Assembly: GCF_036588685.1 (NCBI RefSeq)
Contig: NC_086382.1
Span: forward strand, 72,947,999-73,011,998
Direction: 5' to 3'
Length of the DNA: 64,000 nucleotides
DNA from: Mytilus trossulus
Lineage: Eukaryota > Mollusca > Bivalvia > Mytilida > Mytilidae
Each line of letters begins with the position of its first letter. Position 1 is the stretch's first letter. The position numbers and the translations under genes are program-made. The notes under the pieces were generated by a model that was not told where the DNA came from, did no database searches, and saw only the letters and a list, made by a program, of their open reading frames with translations. Positions 1-9,371 of the stretch are shown here, piece by piece.

Positions 1-384
1 ATGAAAGTACAAGGATAAAGGCTGTGGTGTCAACGTATATTTGTTCCCGATAATATTTGTTCCTTTATGAAAGAATATTATAATAATATATGTCCTGAGG
101 AAATTGTGTCATGGAATATTTTTTCCAACTGTATCATATTTGTTCCACTAATATCAGGAACTTATATTATAGTTGATGAGCATGATGAGTATAACAAATG
201 TTCCTGTTATAATAAATTTTACACTTGATTGATTTATACAGGTTTTAAATGCTGATTAGTGTTTAAATCACAACAAGATTTAAATGTTTATATTCTAAAT
301 CAAAACAGGTTTTGATACAATTGAAGTTTAAAAAGTTCGTACAAAAATGGCTACAGAAGGGTACATAAACCTTAATACGGAATA
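1..384. repeat. Partial, rearranged copy of the repeat family at 7.6-8.3 kb
   Basis: The first 27 bases match 8103-8129 almost exactly (core GTACAAGGATA-AGGCTGTGG). Bases 308-384 match 8279-8343 (core GTACAAAAATGGCTACAGAA). The sequence between the two blocks is unrelated to the sequence between them at 8.1-8.3 kb, so this is a rearranged or interrupted family member. The short minus-strand ORF here is not recognisable as a gene. Confidence 0.6.
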
Positions 385-1005
385 TATTTTTTTTATTGAT
401 CTTTTTGTTTTTTAAACTACAGTGCATACATACATTTTTACAAGACATAATTGAATGACATGAATCGTATTGCATTATTATACTATTGATATTAGGCAAA
501 TAAGACATAGTAAAAATTTAGAAGTTCGTGGTGTGATTACTCAGTATATTATATTAAGTTTATTTAGTTAATACGGAATTTTCTGAAAATCTACATTCAA
601 CTTGATTAACTCAAAGAAAATGTTTTTGCTTATCTAATCAACGTTCGCTACGTGTCTTTTTTCTATAAACATTGGTATAAATTGATGCTTGTAAACTTTC
701 CACTTACATCGTTTCACATTACATTATCATGCATAATTTAACCACGTCATCCAGTTTCAGGGACCAGATAAGATGTTCGTGCGCATGTGTAGCTTAAGTT
801 CGTAGCTTTATTTCATAGAAGACAGACGTGGTCTGTAATATTGTAGCTTCTAGAAATGATTTTTTTTATAACTATAACTACGAGGTTGTTGAATCAAGTT
901 AATAAACTTCAGTAGTTTATTGTTTATTTTAGTTTTATTTATTTTTCTATGTTGTAAAATTTGCGGTAATTAGACCGATTTACGGCAGTTGAAATTTTGG
1001 TAACA
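385..1005. other. No gene recognised
   Basis: AT-rich sequence with no coding similarity I recognise. It lies directly upstream of the gag-like reading frame at 1006 and may include the 5' end of that retroelement, but I found no convincing terminal repeat. Confidence 0.4.
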
Positions 1006-1874
1006 ATGACAGACGCCATGCTTTCTGAAACTGACATAAAATCTTTGAAAAAAGGTTTAAGTGCTATAAATGAGACAAAATGTAAAAAGGTAAAAACCCT
1101 AGAAAAAGAATAGCATCTGGTGATGATTCTCGTTCAACGAATGACGATAGAAGTAAAAGTGGGGCAAATATTGTCAGCTCTGCCGAGGCCGGAACTGCTA
1201 CTTCACGACCAAAATGTCTTAGTCCAAACACTAGCGTTTTTAGTTTTGAAAAGTATACAACAAGAACAGAGTCCACAAAAACTGATTTCGTGTCTCTCAA
1301 ATCTATGGTAGACGAGTTGTATTTGTCTGAACCTGAGGGTTACGAGGGAAAAGCGATGATGCAGACCCTGCAGTTTATGATGAAAATAATAATCATGACA
1401 CTAATGATCATGTTGTGGATGAGGAGGTTGCAGAACCTCCAGCTTAAAAAAACAACTCTTTTGACAAAGATGGTGACATTTTTGTTAAAGCTTCTACACA
1501 AGCTTAAGGGGTCTAAAGATAATTTAAATACACGTGTAGATGACACATTAGCTTAGACTGTTAATGAACTTTTTCCGTGAGGGAATTTCTGATGAAAAAT
1601 AAAATGAACTGATGAAATCAGTGGCTAGACCAGATAATTGTGTTTCTTTCACAAGAACTAGAGTAAATCAGCTTATTTGGGATTTACTCTCTCCTCAAAC
1701 TAGGTCCTTTGACTCAGTTATAAACAGCACCAAGAAATTGTTGTAAAAGCATCTTGTAACATTACAAAATTGTTGAACATGTTGTGTAAGCTAAAACCTG
1801 ACTTGGGTGACGATTGTCAACAAGAAATGCAGTCTTGCATAGATTTGGGAATTGATTCATTAGCGTTACTGTCA
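1006..1874 (+). pseudogene. DIRS-like (tyrosine recombinase) retroelement gag, N-terminal part, broken
   Basis: A gag-like reading frame can be followed through several frame changes and stops. It opens at ATG 1006 (MTDAMLSETDIKSLKKGLSA). A Ser/Thr-rich linker follows (RSTNDDRSKSGANIVSSAE), then an acidic Asn/Asp stretch near 1380-1440. From about 1615 comes a capsid-like segment (SVARPDNCVSFTRTRVNQL, then WDLLSPQTRSFDSV) and, near 1745-1860, a helical segment (LNMLCKLKPDLGDDCQQEMQ). This layout resembles the gag of DIRS-like tyrosine-recombinase retroelements of marine invertebrates. At least three frameshifts or stops make it inactive. The frame is cut at 1879 by the inserted TIR transposon and resumes at 4106. 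The family assignment is inference from pattern and from the recombinase downstream. Confidence 0.6.
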
Positions 1875-1879
1875 TAATA

Positions 1880-4100
1880 GAGATGACCAGGATAATGACG
1901 AACGAACGTACGAAAGCGTAACTTGACGAATCGTACGAAGCGGGAGCGGTAGTTTATACAATTTAATGAATTAATCCAACATAAACTCGTCCAAGTGAAA
2001 GAAATTGCATGGTTCTGCATGTAGTAAAAAGAAATATTATATGCATGTAACTTATTGTTTATAAGCTTACTCCAATCATAAATAGATTAATGTTTGCCAC
2101 AATAGAAAAAGATGCACTCGATATCCAAGACTCTGTTTTAAAATTTGAGGTCCCAAAAGTGTTTTGGGGGGTATAAAATGGTGAAAGCATAGATATCAAA
2201 TTTTACTATATTGATATATTTATTTTTAATTTTAAATCTTGTTTCCTTTACCGAAATTTATCTATCTTCGTTGGCTTATGCTCCCAGACAAGCCAGATAA
2301 GGCTGATTACAAGGTACCCTGATCAAATCAAAGAAATAAGTTCCTCAAAAATTTTTTTTTTTAATATTTTGCACGTCGTAAAAGGGGATGCTATAAAAAT
2401 TGATATTGAAGTTTATAACTAGTGTATTGATACTTTTGCTAATCAAAGTGCAGTTGAATCTCTTATGGTTATTATATTTTCTGCTCATTTAATTAGCTTA
2501 TTCATTATAATTGCAAATTTATACGAAAACTATTATCCAATTTACCACGCATACGGGTGAGGGTCCAATCTTTGAGTACTAAAAGATATAGCCCTAGAAA
2601 AATTGGACCAGATCATCCTACCCACGCACACAGATGGACCTTAAATACATTTCAACTGGCTGAGTATCACATTATGGCATAAAACAAATAAAAAAATCAG
2701 ACAATATAATTAAAACCTCATTTTGAAATGTTGGTTTAGACTTTCTTGGGACAAATACATTTTTCTTCTGTGATATTTGTCCGATTGCATGTTTGCGCCT
2801 ATTCCAAGTCTCTGGCCTTTGTTAGTCGTGTATGTATTCTTTAATTTTAGTTCGTTTATTTGTGTTAGAGTCTAGTATGCCGTCCATTTTCATTGAACAA
2901 GTGCATAATTTTATTGAGGGGCCAGATGAGGCCCACCTCCGAATACGGGATTTCTCGCGGAGTTGAAGGCCTTTGGTAGCCTTCGCCTGTTATCTGCTCT
3001 TTGGTCGGGTTGTTGTCTTATAGACGTATTTCCCATTTCCATTCTGAATATATTTAGATATATTTTTTGCTGATTTTATTTTGTAACAGCGGTCCAGGTT
3101 TTTGCCTAATGGTGAAAGGAGAATATGTCAGGATATCGCAATAAGGCTTGCAATCGCAAGGGACCATTTTGATTATTTTTTGTATTGTTATTTTGTGATA
3201 ATTAAACAGAATTACAGCCAATTGCATTGAGTGTGTAGGTAAAGGTAGAATCTTTGGTTAGCTTGCTTGTTAGCTAACTTGACAATGAAGTCAATATTAT
3301 ATAAGGTATACTACCCTCCTTTTATTATGGGTCAACGAACGGCCTTCAACACGAAGCCTTGGCTATAATGTATTTTTGTTTCATAAGCTTGGGTGGTGTG
3401 GTAGGGGTGTTCTACTTCACAAACGCTATTGGTATTTTTTATACACATAAGTATCTGCATTTATCTTATAAATTTGTTGTGAGGTTCCAATATCGTCATT
3501 TGCATTTTTGATGGACCAAGTAATCCTTGTATGAAATCTGATGACCAGTTTAACACTAAAAAGATTGCTCCGTCAGAGGTTGACAGGTATGATAAAGGGT
3601 TAAAAAAAAAACGACATATTTTTTATATATAAACTGATCGATGAGATTACATATAAAACTTGAATACCCAATTAAAAAGACAGATGAAAAAAACGATCCC
3701 ACAACACACAACATTACATTTACATATTGTTTGAGAGAATCTAAATTATGCATTCATATCCGTACTAGCATAGTAAAAGTTGTCGACGCACTCGAATACT
3801 CCTGAGCGTGATGTTTATTTCATCATGCGTCCAACAATTATAAAAACTACATGTATATGATATCGTAACTTACATAACACTTTTATACGTCTTTTATCGA
3901 TAAATCATGAAACCATTTAAAATTGATATATAAAATGCCTTTCTCTCTATTATCTTGATTGCAGCCGAATACAATTCAAACATATAAATCTTTAAATAAC
4001 AACACCTTTTGGTTTTTTGTACGTTTGTAAACATACAATTACTGCTCCTTATACGTTCGTTCGTCGAGATAGGTTCGTTCGTCAATATCCTGGTCATCTC
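1880..4100. mobile_element. 2,221-bp non-autonomous TIR DNA transposon with 5-bp target-site duplication
   Basis: The left end reads GAGATGACCAGGATAATGAC and continues GAACGAAC. The right end, reverse complemented, reads GAGATGACCAGGATATTGAC and continues GAACGAAC, giving a 28-bp TIR with one mismatch. Both ends are flanked by TAATA (1875-1879 and 4101-4105), a 5-bp target duplication. Removing the insert rejoins a gag reading frame (LALL... to ...MTNAKRKKYQRFDLKS), which confirms the boundaries. No transposase was seen inside, so mobility would need an enzyme in trans. A truncated retroelement tail is nested at 2750-3075. I could not assign a superfamily. Confidence 0.82.
2750..3075 (+). repeat. 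3' tail of a truncated retroelement, nested in the TIR transposon
   Basis: It aligns by eye with the tails at 25,350-25,625 and 28,930-29,205. Shared blocks include TTTGCGCCT..CC, CTCTGGTCTTTGTTAGTC-like sequence, GGGGCCAGATGA, GGTCGGGTTGTTGTCT and CCCATTTCCATTCT. The two younger copies carry reverse-transcriptase remnants upstream of this tail, so this is a 3' untranslated relic of the same family. Confidence 0.75.
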
Positions 4101-4105
4101 TAATA

Positions 4106-4497
4106 TAACAAGATGACGAATGCAAAGAGAAAGAAATATCAAAGATTTGATTTAAAGTCCTGAATATCATCACTTAAGTTCACCCTCAATTCCTTTAACA
4201 GACATGCTTTATTGTGATACATTGTAATGTCCTTCAACAATCAAAAGAAATTCAAGATATGAACAGACTTGGTCGTAATTTAAATAATAACAATAATGCA
4301 AAAGGTATAGGAAATGGTTTTACTCGAGGACGTAGTTTTGGTAGAGGACGATGTTTTGGTCGAGGCCGTGCAGGCCCTCGTCGAGGTGGATAGAGAGTTG
4401 GCTGTGGCCATGGTTACGCTAGTAGAGGCTAGTATAAAAAAAGATCAAGGTGGTTATAAAAACTTCAGCGGAGTTCCAAGTTTCCAGCGGGAGTAAA
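4106..4497 (+). pseudogene. DIRS-like gag, C-terminal part with Arg/Gly-rich tail
   Basis: This continues the gag interrupted at 1879: NAKRKKYQRFDLKS at about 4118-4160, then a segment ending in DMNRLGRNLNNNNNAKG. An Arg/Gly-rich tract (TRGRSFGRGRCFGRGRAG) follows at about 4320-4380 and likely binds RNA. Stops interrupt the tract. Just downstream, 4525-4618 reads CTAGRMKNYVKNWQKHY then TSDKFILNG, which resembles the segment leading into the reverse transcriptase of DIRS-like elements. Recognisable recombinase sequence then begins within about 60 bp, so the RT/RNase H module appears to be deleted. Confidence 0.6.
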
Positions 4498-4597
4498 TTA
4501 TGCTAAACAGGTATGTTTAGCAGGTGTCTCTGATATCAATACTTGTACAGCAGGTAGAATGAAAAATTATGTTAAAAACTGGCAAAAACATTATACT

Positions 4598-5393
4598 TCT
4601 GATAAATTTATTTTGAATGGAAAATATTCTTCCTCTTCACAATCATTTGCTTGTCGGCTATCAAGAAAAATTTGGAAAACCAAGGTATTTCAGACATGGC
4701 TTTCAAAATTATTTTGGCGTCTTGGCGAGACAGTACAAAAAAGCAAAACTCACATTATGTCAAGCAATGGTTCCGTTTCTGTAGTAAAAGGAACATTCAA
4801 CCAGCTTTAAATGAAGTCTTACATTTTTAACAGTGCACTTTGATAAAGGATTAAGTTATAGTACTATAAATTGTGCAAGATCTGCTTTGTCAGCCTTAGG
4901 AATAATGTGTAATGGAGTGACAGTTGGCTCTACGGCAACAATCATTAGATTTTTAAAAGGTGTATATAATTTGCGACCTTCAGAACCTTGTTTGGCTTTT
5001 GTCGCAGTGGACCATTTTATTATGGTCCGCTTCGTCGCCTTAAATGCAGACCCATGTCGTCTCGCTCAATATAGTGAAACTAGGTACGTATCTAAAAAAA
5101 AAAAATTACGGAAGTTATCTCCCGTAAAGTATATTTCATTGAAAGATTTAACATTGAAGTTAGTTATATTAGTTGTTTTATCCACGGCTTGTAGGACACG
5201 TACAGTCGTTATTTTGCTATGTTTAAACAATTTAGTAAAAGGAAAGGATAGTTATACCTTGTTTTATTCAGGTTTATTAAAACAGAATAGACCTGGTTTT
5301 AATGTACATTTTGTTGAACTTTTTGGCTGTCTTCCAGATAGAAGGATGTGTGTTTTTACTGTTTTTAAAGAATATTTGATGATAACAGCTTAA
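4598..5393 (+). pseudogene. Tyrosine recombinase of a DIRS-like retroelement, frameshifted
   Basis: The N-terminal SAM-like DNA-binding half is in one frame at about 4638-4828 (KIILASWRDSTKKQNSHYVK, then QWFRFCSKRNIQPALNEV). The frame then shifts, and the rest is open from about 4833 to 5393: TVHFDKGLSYSTINCARSAL, a linker, PVKYISLKDLTLKLVILV, then ACRTRTVVILLCLNN and NRPGFNVHFVELFGCLPDRR. The conserved Arg box region (TACRTRTV, where the family usually has A-x-R) is present. The frame ends before the distal His-x-x-Arg and catalytic Tyr boxes. The role would have been integration of circular cDNA without target duplication. The truncated C-terminus, the frameshift and the absent RT make this copy inactive. 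Confidence 0.72.
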
Positions 5394-5407
5394 GCTCTCG
5401 GTTATAT

Positions 5408-6005
5408 ATGAATATCAATAATGTGGTCATTTTTATAAATTTTCCTGTTTACAAAACAGAATTTTACGAAAACAAATAAGGATTTTCTTATCCCAGGCAT
5501 AGATTATTTTAGCCATATTTGGCACCAATTTTCCAACTTTGTACTTGTTCGGCTTTATAAATATTTTGATATGAACGTCACTGATGAGTCTATTGTAGAC
5601 GAAACGCGCGTCTGGCGTACTAAATTATAATCCTGGTACCTTTGATAACTATTTACACCACTGAGTCGATGCCACTGCTGGTGGACGTTTCGTCCCCGAG
5701 TGTAGCACCAGCCCAGTAGTCAACATTTCGGTGTTGATATAAATATCAATAATGTGGTAATTTTTATCTTCCTGTTTACAAAACTTTGAGTCTTACGAAA
5801 AACTAAGGATTTTCTTATCCCAGGCATAGATTACCTTAGCCGTATTTGGCACCACTTTTTGAAATTTTGGATCCTCAATGCTTTTCAACTTTGTCCTTGT
5901 TTGGCTTTATAAATATTTTGATATGAGCGTCACTAGTGAACATTATGTAGACACAACGCGCGTCTGGCGTACTAAATTATAATCCTAGTACCTTTGATAA
6001 CTAAT
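5408..6005 (+). repeat. Direct repeat dimer (331-bp period), retrozyme-like
   Basis: Unit 1 starts ATGAATATCAATAATGTGG at 5408. Unit 2 starts ATAAATATCAATAATGTGG at 5739, giving a 331-bp period and about 1.8 units. Both share the blocks GGATTTTCTTATCCCAGGCA, ATAAATATTTTGATATGA, ACGCGCGTCTGGCGTACTAA and CCTTTGATAACTA. The arrangement and the hammerhead-like core in unit 1 resemble the small retrozymes reported from mussels and other animals. That assignment is from memory and was not tested. Confidence 0.75.
5581..5619 (+). ncRNA. Hammerhead ribozyme-like core
   Basis: CTGATGA (5581-5587) is followed by a perfect 5-bp stem II (GTCTA/TAGAC around a TTG loop, 5588-5600) and GAAA (5601-5604). 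A short stem III (ACGC/GCGT around a 7-nt loop, 5604-5618) leaves a GTA cleavage triplet ending at 5619. This is the conserved hammerhead layout of type I. A proper stem I is not convincing: bases next to CTGATGA do not pair with those after the cleavage site. The second unit near 5932 has a decayed core (CTAGTGA..ACAA). This copy may be inactive. Confidence 0.5.
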
Positions 6006-6024
6006 TATAGTTAAAAGCTTTCTG

Positions 6025-6745
6025 TTAGCTCACCTGGCCCAAAGGGCCATTTTTCGTAAATCTTCGTTATCTTTTACAAAAATCTTCTCCTCTGCAACTA
6101 CTGGGCCAAATTGAAGCAAACTTGGCCACAATCATCATTGGTGTAGCTGGTTCAAAAAATGCGTCCGGTGACTCAGCCAACCAACCAAGATGGCCGCCAT
6201 AGCTAAAAATAAAGCATAGGAGTAAAATGTAGTTTTTGGCTTATAACTTGGAAACCAAAGCATTTAGAGCAAATCTGACAGGGAGGTGATATTGTTTATC
6301 AAGTCAAGATCTATCTGCCCTAAAATTGCAAATAAATTGGGACAACTGGTTGTTAGGTTGCTGCCCCTGAATTGGTAATTTCAAGGAAACTTTGCTGTTT
6401 TTTGTTATTATTTTGAATATATTAGAGATAGAAATAAACTGTAAACAGCAAAAATTTACTGCAAAGTTAAAGACCTAAAAAATAAGTCAACACGACCAAA
6501 ATGGTCAATTGGCCCCCAAAGGAGTTATTGCCCTTTATAGTCAATTTTAAACAATTTTCATGAACTTTGTAAATTTTTACTTATATCTTCCACTGAGACT
6601 ACTGGGCCAATCATTATAGAAAGAGATAATTGTAAGCACCAAAAATGTTCATTAAAGTAACATCTACAAACACATCACCAAAACACAATTTTGTCATAAA
6701 TTCATCTGTGTCCTTTGTTGAATATTCACATAGACCAAGTGTGTG
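6025..6745 (+). repeat. GCTCACCTGGCCC interspersed repeat, copy 1
   Basis: It begins TTAGCTCACCTGGCCCAAAG and contains the family blocks ATCTTCTCCTCTG, ACTACTGGGCCAAATT, CTTGGCCACAATCAT, GTCCGGTGAC, AAGATGGCCGCCATAGCTAA and TTGAATATTCACATAGACC. It is related to 16,808-17,599 and 20,172-21,452. The start is shortened: the (CGT)n tract seen in the others is missing. No protein is recognisable; it is probably a non-autonomous element. Confidence 0.8.
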
Positions 6746-7007
6746 CTGGTTAGACCAATGAAAAGACTTTTACAAAATTTTATAAGAAGCCGATCGAATC
6801 AGATGAACAACGTTTTCAGAGAGCTGTTCTGAGTATATAGAATTTTTTTGGAAAAAAGAATTTTGTATATAGGAGGGATATATTTTTTTGGAGGTTTTAT
6901 AAATATAACATTTTGACTTATCTCAGGGCTTGTGCTCTTTGAAGTTTCATCTGGTCCCGGAAACAGGATGACGTAGTTAATTTCCTTTACTAAACGATAC
7001 TTACTTT

Positions 7008-7230
7008 GGTAAAAGTTGAAGTTCAGTTGGAATTTAGCTTAATCATTGTTGTAAGAATCAGATGCCCTCCCGATATCCCTCCCACTTTTTGTGATGTTGT
7101 ACTTAGTACTTTTGTATGCACAAACACTTCGACTCTGAAGACTGAAGTTACACATGCGCATGAACATCTCATCTCATCCCAACAACTAAAGATGACTACG
7201 TTATATTCCAACTGAACTTCAAGTTTTACC
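7008..7230. mobile_element. 223-bp MITE with 26-bp TIRs
   Basis: The left end is GGTAAAAGTTGAAGTTCAGT followed by TGGAAT (7008-7033). The right end (7205-7230), reverse complemented, is GGTAAAACTTGAAGTTCAGT followed by TGGAAT, so there is one mismatch in 26. Open frames on both strands here (7006-7244) follow from the inverted termini and are not genes. No clear target duplication was seen. Confidence 0.8.
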
Positions 7231-7272
7231 GAGTTGAGTCTCAACTAGTTTAGGAATTAATACTACACCATA

Positions 7273-7362
7273 CACAATTTCTAGCACAGTACACACATTT
7301 TCTAGTACAGCATACACATTTTCCAGTACAGCATTAACACTTTCTAGCACAGCACACACAAT
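7273..7362 (+). repeat. Short tandem repeat, unit about 27 bp
   Basis: Degenerate repeats of ACACATTTTCTAGTACAGCA (units differ at a few bases) run head to tail, three to four copies. Confidence 0.7.
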
Positions 7363-7593
7363 TTAACGCTGTCCAGTACTATTTGGCACAGAAATAAAAT
7401 ACTAATAAAATGTGAGTATTAATAAATTTGCATAATTAATAAATATTCATAATATATCAGGGAGTAGGTTTGGGATTACAAGTTCTATAATATAAATGCG
7501 GCGTGGTTAAAAAAAGACTCAACCCTCCTATAACTCTAGACAATGTAGAATATAGAAACACACAGCAATATTCACAGTAAAAGTTAAAACGGA

Positions 7594-8343
7594 GTTTAAG
7601 GTTTATGTACCCTTCTGTAGCCATTTTTGTACGAATTTTTCAAACCTCAATTGTATCAAAACTACAGATATAATGAATAATAGATATAGGCCATTTAGTA
7701 CCTATTCCAAGGGGAAACTTGATGCAAAGCATTATTTTTTACTGTTTCATTGCATTTGATAGAAAAAGAGGACTTTGTGGCAAATAAATCAAGATTTTTA
7801 TAGAATATCCACAGCCTTTAATACAGAGATTTTTGTTATAAAATTTGTAACATAAATTACTCTTTTGATTTTCTATGATGTGCTAGTGTTCATTTTTTAC
7901 AAAAAGTGCTAAGCAACCTGTAAATTCCGAAACACCTCGTGCTCAGTCACTAAAGTCGAGCACACCCTAAAAGGTGTACTTGATTTTGGCCGTATTTATA
8001 TTTGTTTTAACCAATAACTACATTTATAAACTTGTTTTAAGAAAATTAATGCTAGCACTGCATGCAATAATCCTATATCTATCAGTCATCCAATTGCCAA
8101 ATATGAGAGTACAAGGATAGAGGCTGTGGATTTTCTATGAAAATATTCATTTATTTGCCACAAAGTCCTCTTTTTCTATTAAATGCAATGGAACAGTAAA
8201 AAATAATGCTTTGCATCAAGTTTCCCCTTTGAATATGTTTCCAAAGTCCTATCTCTTTTATTCATTATTTCTGTAGTTTTGATACAATTGAAGTTTGAAA
8301 AGTGCGTACAAAAATGGCTACAGAAGGGTACATAAACCTTAAT
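7594..8343. repeat. Long inverted repeat (fold-back element), arms about 220-240 bp
   Basis: 7594-7830 is the imperfect reverse complement of 8125-8343. Matching blocks include AAGGTTTATGTACCCTTCTG, CTTGATGCAAAGCATTATTT and GAGGACTTTGTGGCAAATAA. The loop of about 300 bp has no recognisable gene. Part of the right arm also occurs at 308-384. Confidence 0.8.
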
Positions 8344-8361
8344 AGAAGTGTGAGTCCGATT

Positions 8362-9043
8362 TTAGAAAAGGTAACAAAAGATATATGTTATCCTTAATGA
8401 CCTCATAACAGTACGTTCACTATATCCGTTCTGCGTAAGTCTGTTTGATGGTTTGGGTAGATTTTGAAGTGAATGTCGACATTTTTGTGATTTGTAAAGA
8501 AGATTACAATAACGATAGGATATGAAATATCTGAACTTATGAGATGTCTGCATGTTGATTTATATTTATGAATGCTGTCCTTGTTCCGAAGATAAAACTT
8601 AGTTATTGTTTTGACTAGTTTGTGGAATCTAAAACACGGGTGTTATGATTTATCTAGTTATGCAGAGATTTCTTTCGTTGAAAACAAATACGTTGTTATA
8701 TACACGTACGATATCAAAAGATGATGACAAAGATACATCACCATTCAAAAATTGGAACTTTAACAATAGGAAATGAAAAATTATTTTTCTTATCCCAAAT
8801 TTTGGTATTAAGCTTCCCGTTAAAAATGTCGTCATTATTGAGAACCAATATATCATCCAAATATCTAAAAGTGTTATCAAGTTTTTGAATCAGATGTTGT
8901 TTCGATTGGTTTTTGCTGATTTCAGTCATTAATTGTAACTCATAAAAGTACAGAAATAAGTTCGCAATTAGTGGTGCACAGTGAGTCCGCATGGAAAATC
9001 CGTAAACTTCACTATATACGGAATATTTATTGCCAACAAACAT
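8362..9043 (-). pseudogene. Reverse-transcriptase fragment with internal deletions
   Basis: On the minus strand 9043-8738 encodes an RT palm segment: EVYGFSMRTHCAPLIANLFL, then FRYLDDILVLNNDD with the catalytic YLDD box, then NGKLNTKIWDKKNNFSFPIV. Compared with the related copies at 24.4 and 27.9 kb, about 33 residues are missing between NNDD and NGKLNTK. A frameshift follows, then VRVYNNVFVFNERNLCIT and, near 8553-8380, LLYKSQKCRHSLQNLPKPSN. The family resembles the 'YLDD..FLDL..KLxTKxYDKRDDF' retroelements common in molluscs, possibly Penelope-like. No endonuclease domain is visible. Non-functional. Confidence 0.78.
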
Positions 9044-9129
9044 GATAAGCTATTATAAGTTCAAGGGCATTTATAATATCAAATCAGATCTAACTGACAT
9101 AGTTGTTTTGTTTGTCGTTAATAAAAAAA

Positions 9130-9345
9130 TTGTAAGGGTTCCGCGGAACCCAGTGTCTCGCCTACTTTTGCTGTTAATCACACACTCAACAAAAATGATG
9201 AAAAAAATCAATAAAATTATTCCTCTTGATACTATCTTTGGATTGTCAGAAGCTTCTGTCCAAGTTTGGTAAAAATCCAGGCTAGTTTAAGAATCTTTAA
9301 AATGTTTTAAAAACTTTAAATGCCGACTGTATGTAATGTTAACTG
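9130..9345 (+). repeat. GTTCCGCGGAACCCAGTGTC-type repeat fragment
   Basis: It contains GGTTCCGCGGAACCCAGTGT, TCGCCTACTTTTGCTG and AGAAGCTTCTGTCCAAGTTTGGT. The last block recurs at 11,230-11,253 on the far side of the LINE, so the LINE lies between two pieces of this repeat family. The plus-strand ORF over it is not a gene. Confidence 0.6.
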
Positions 9346-9371
9346 GAAGAAAAACAAAGTCCATTTATAAA

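Noticed and set aside
7006-7244. Overlapping ORFs on both strands
   Set aside because: They are produced by the MITE's terminal inverted repeats; no domain and no codon signal.
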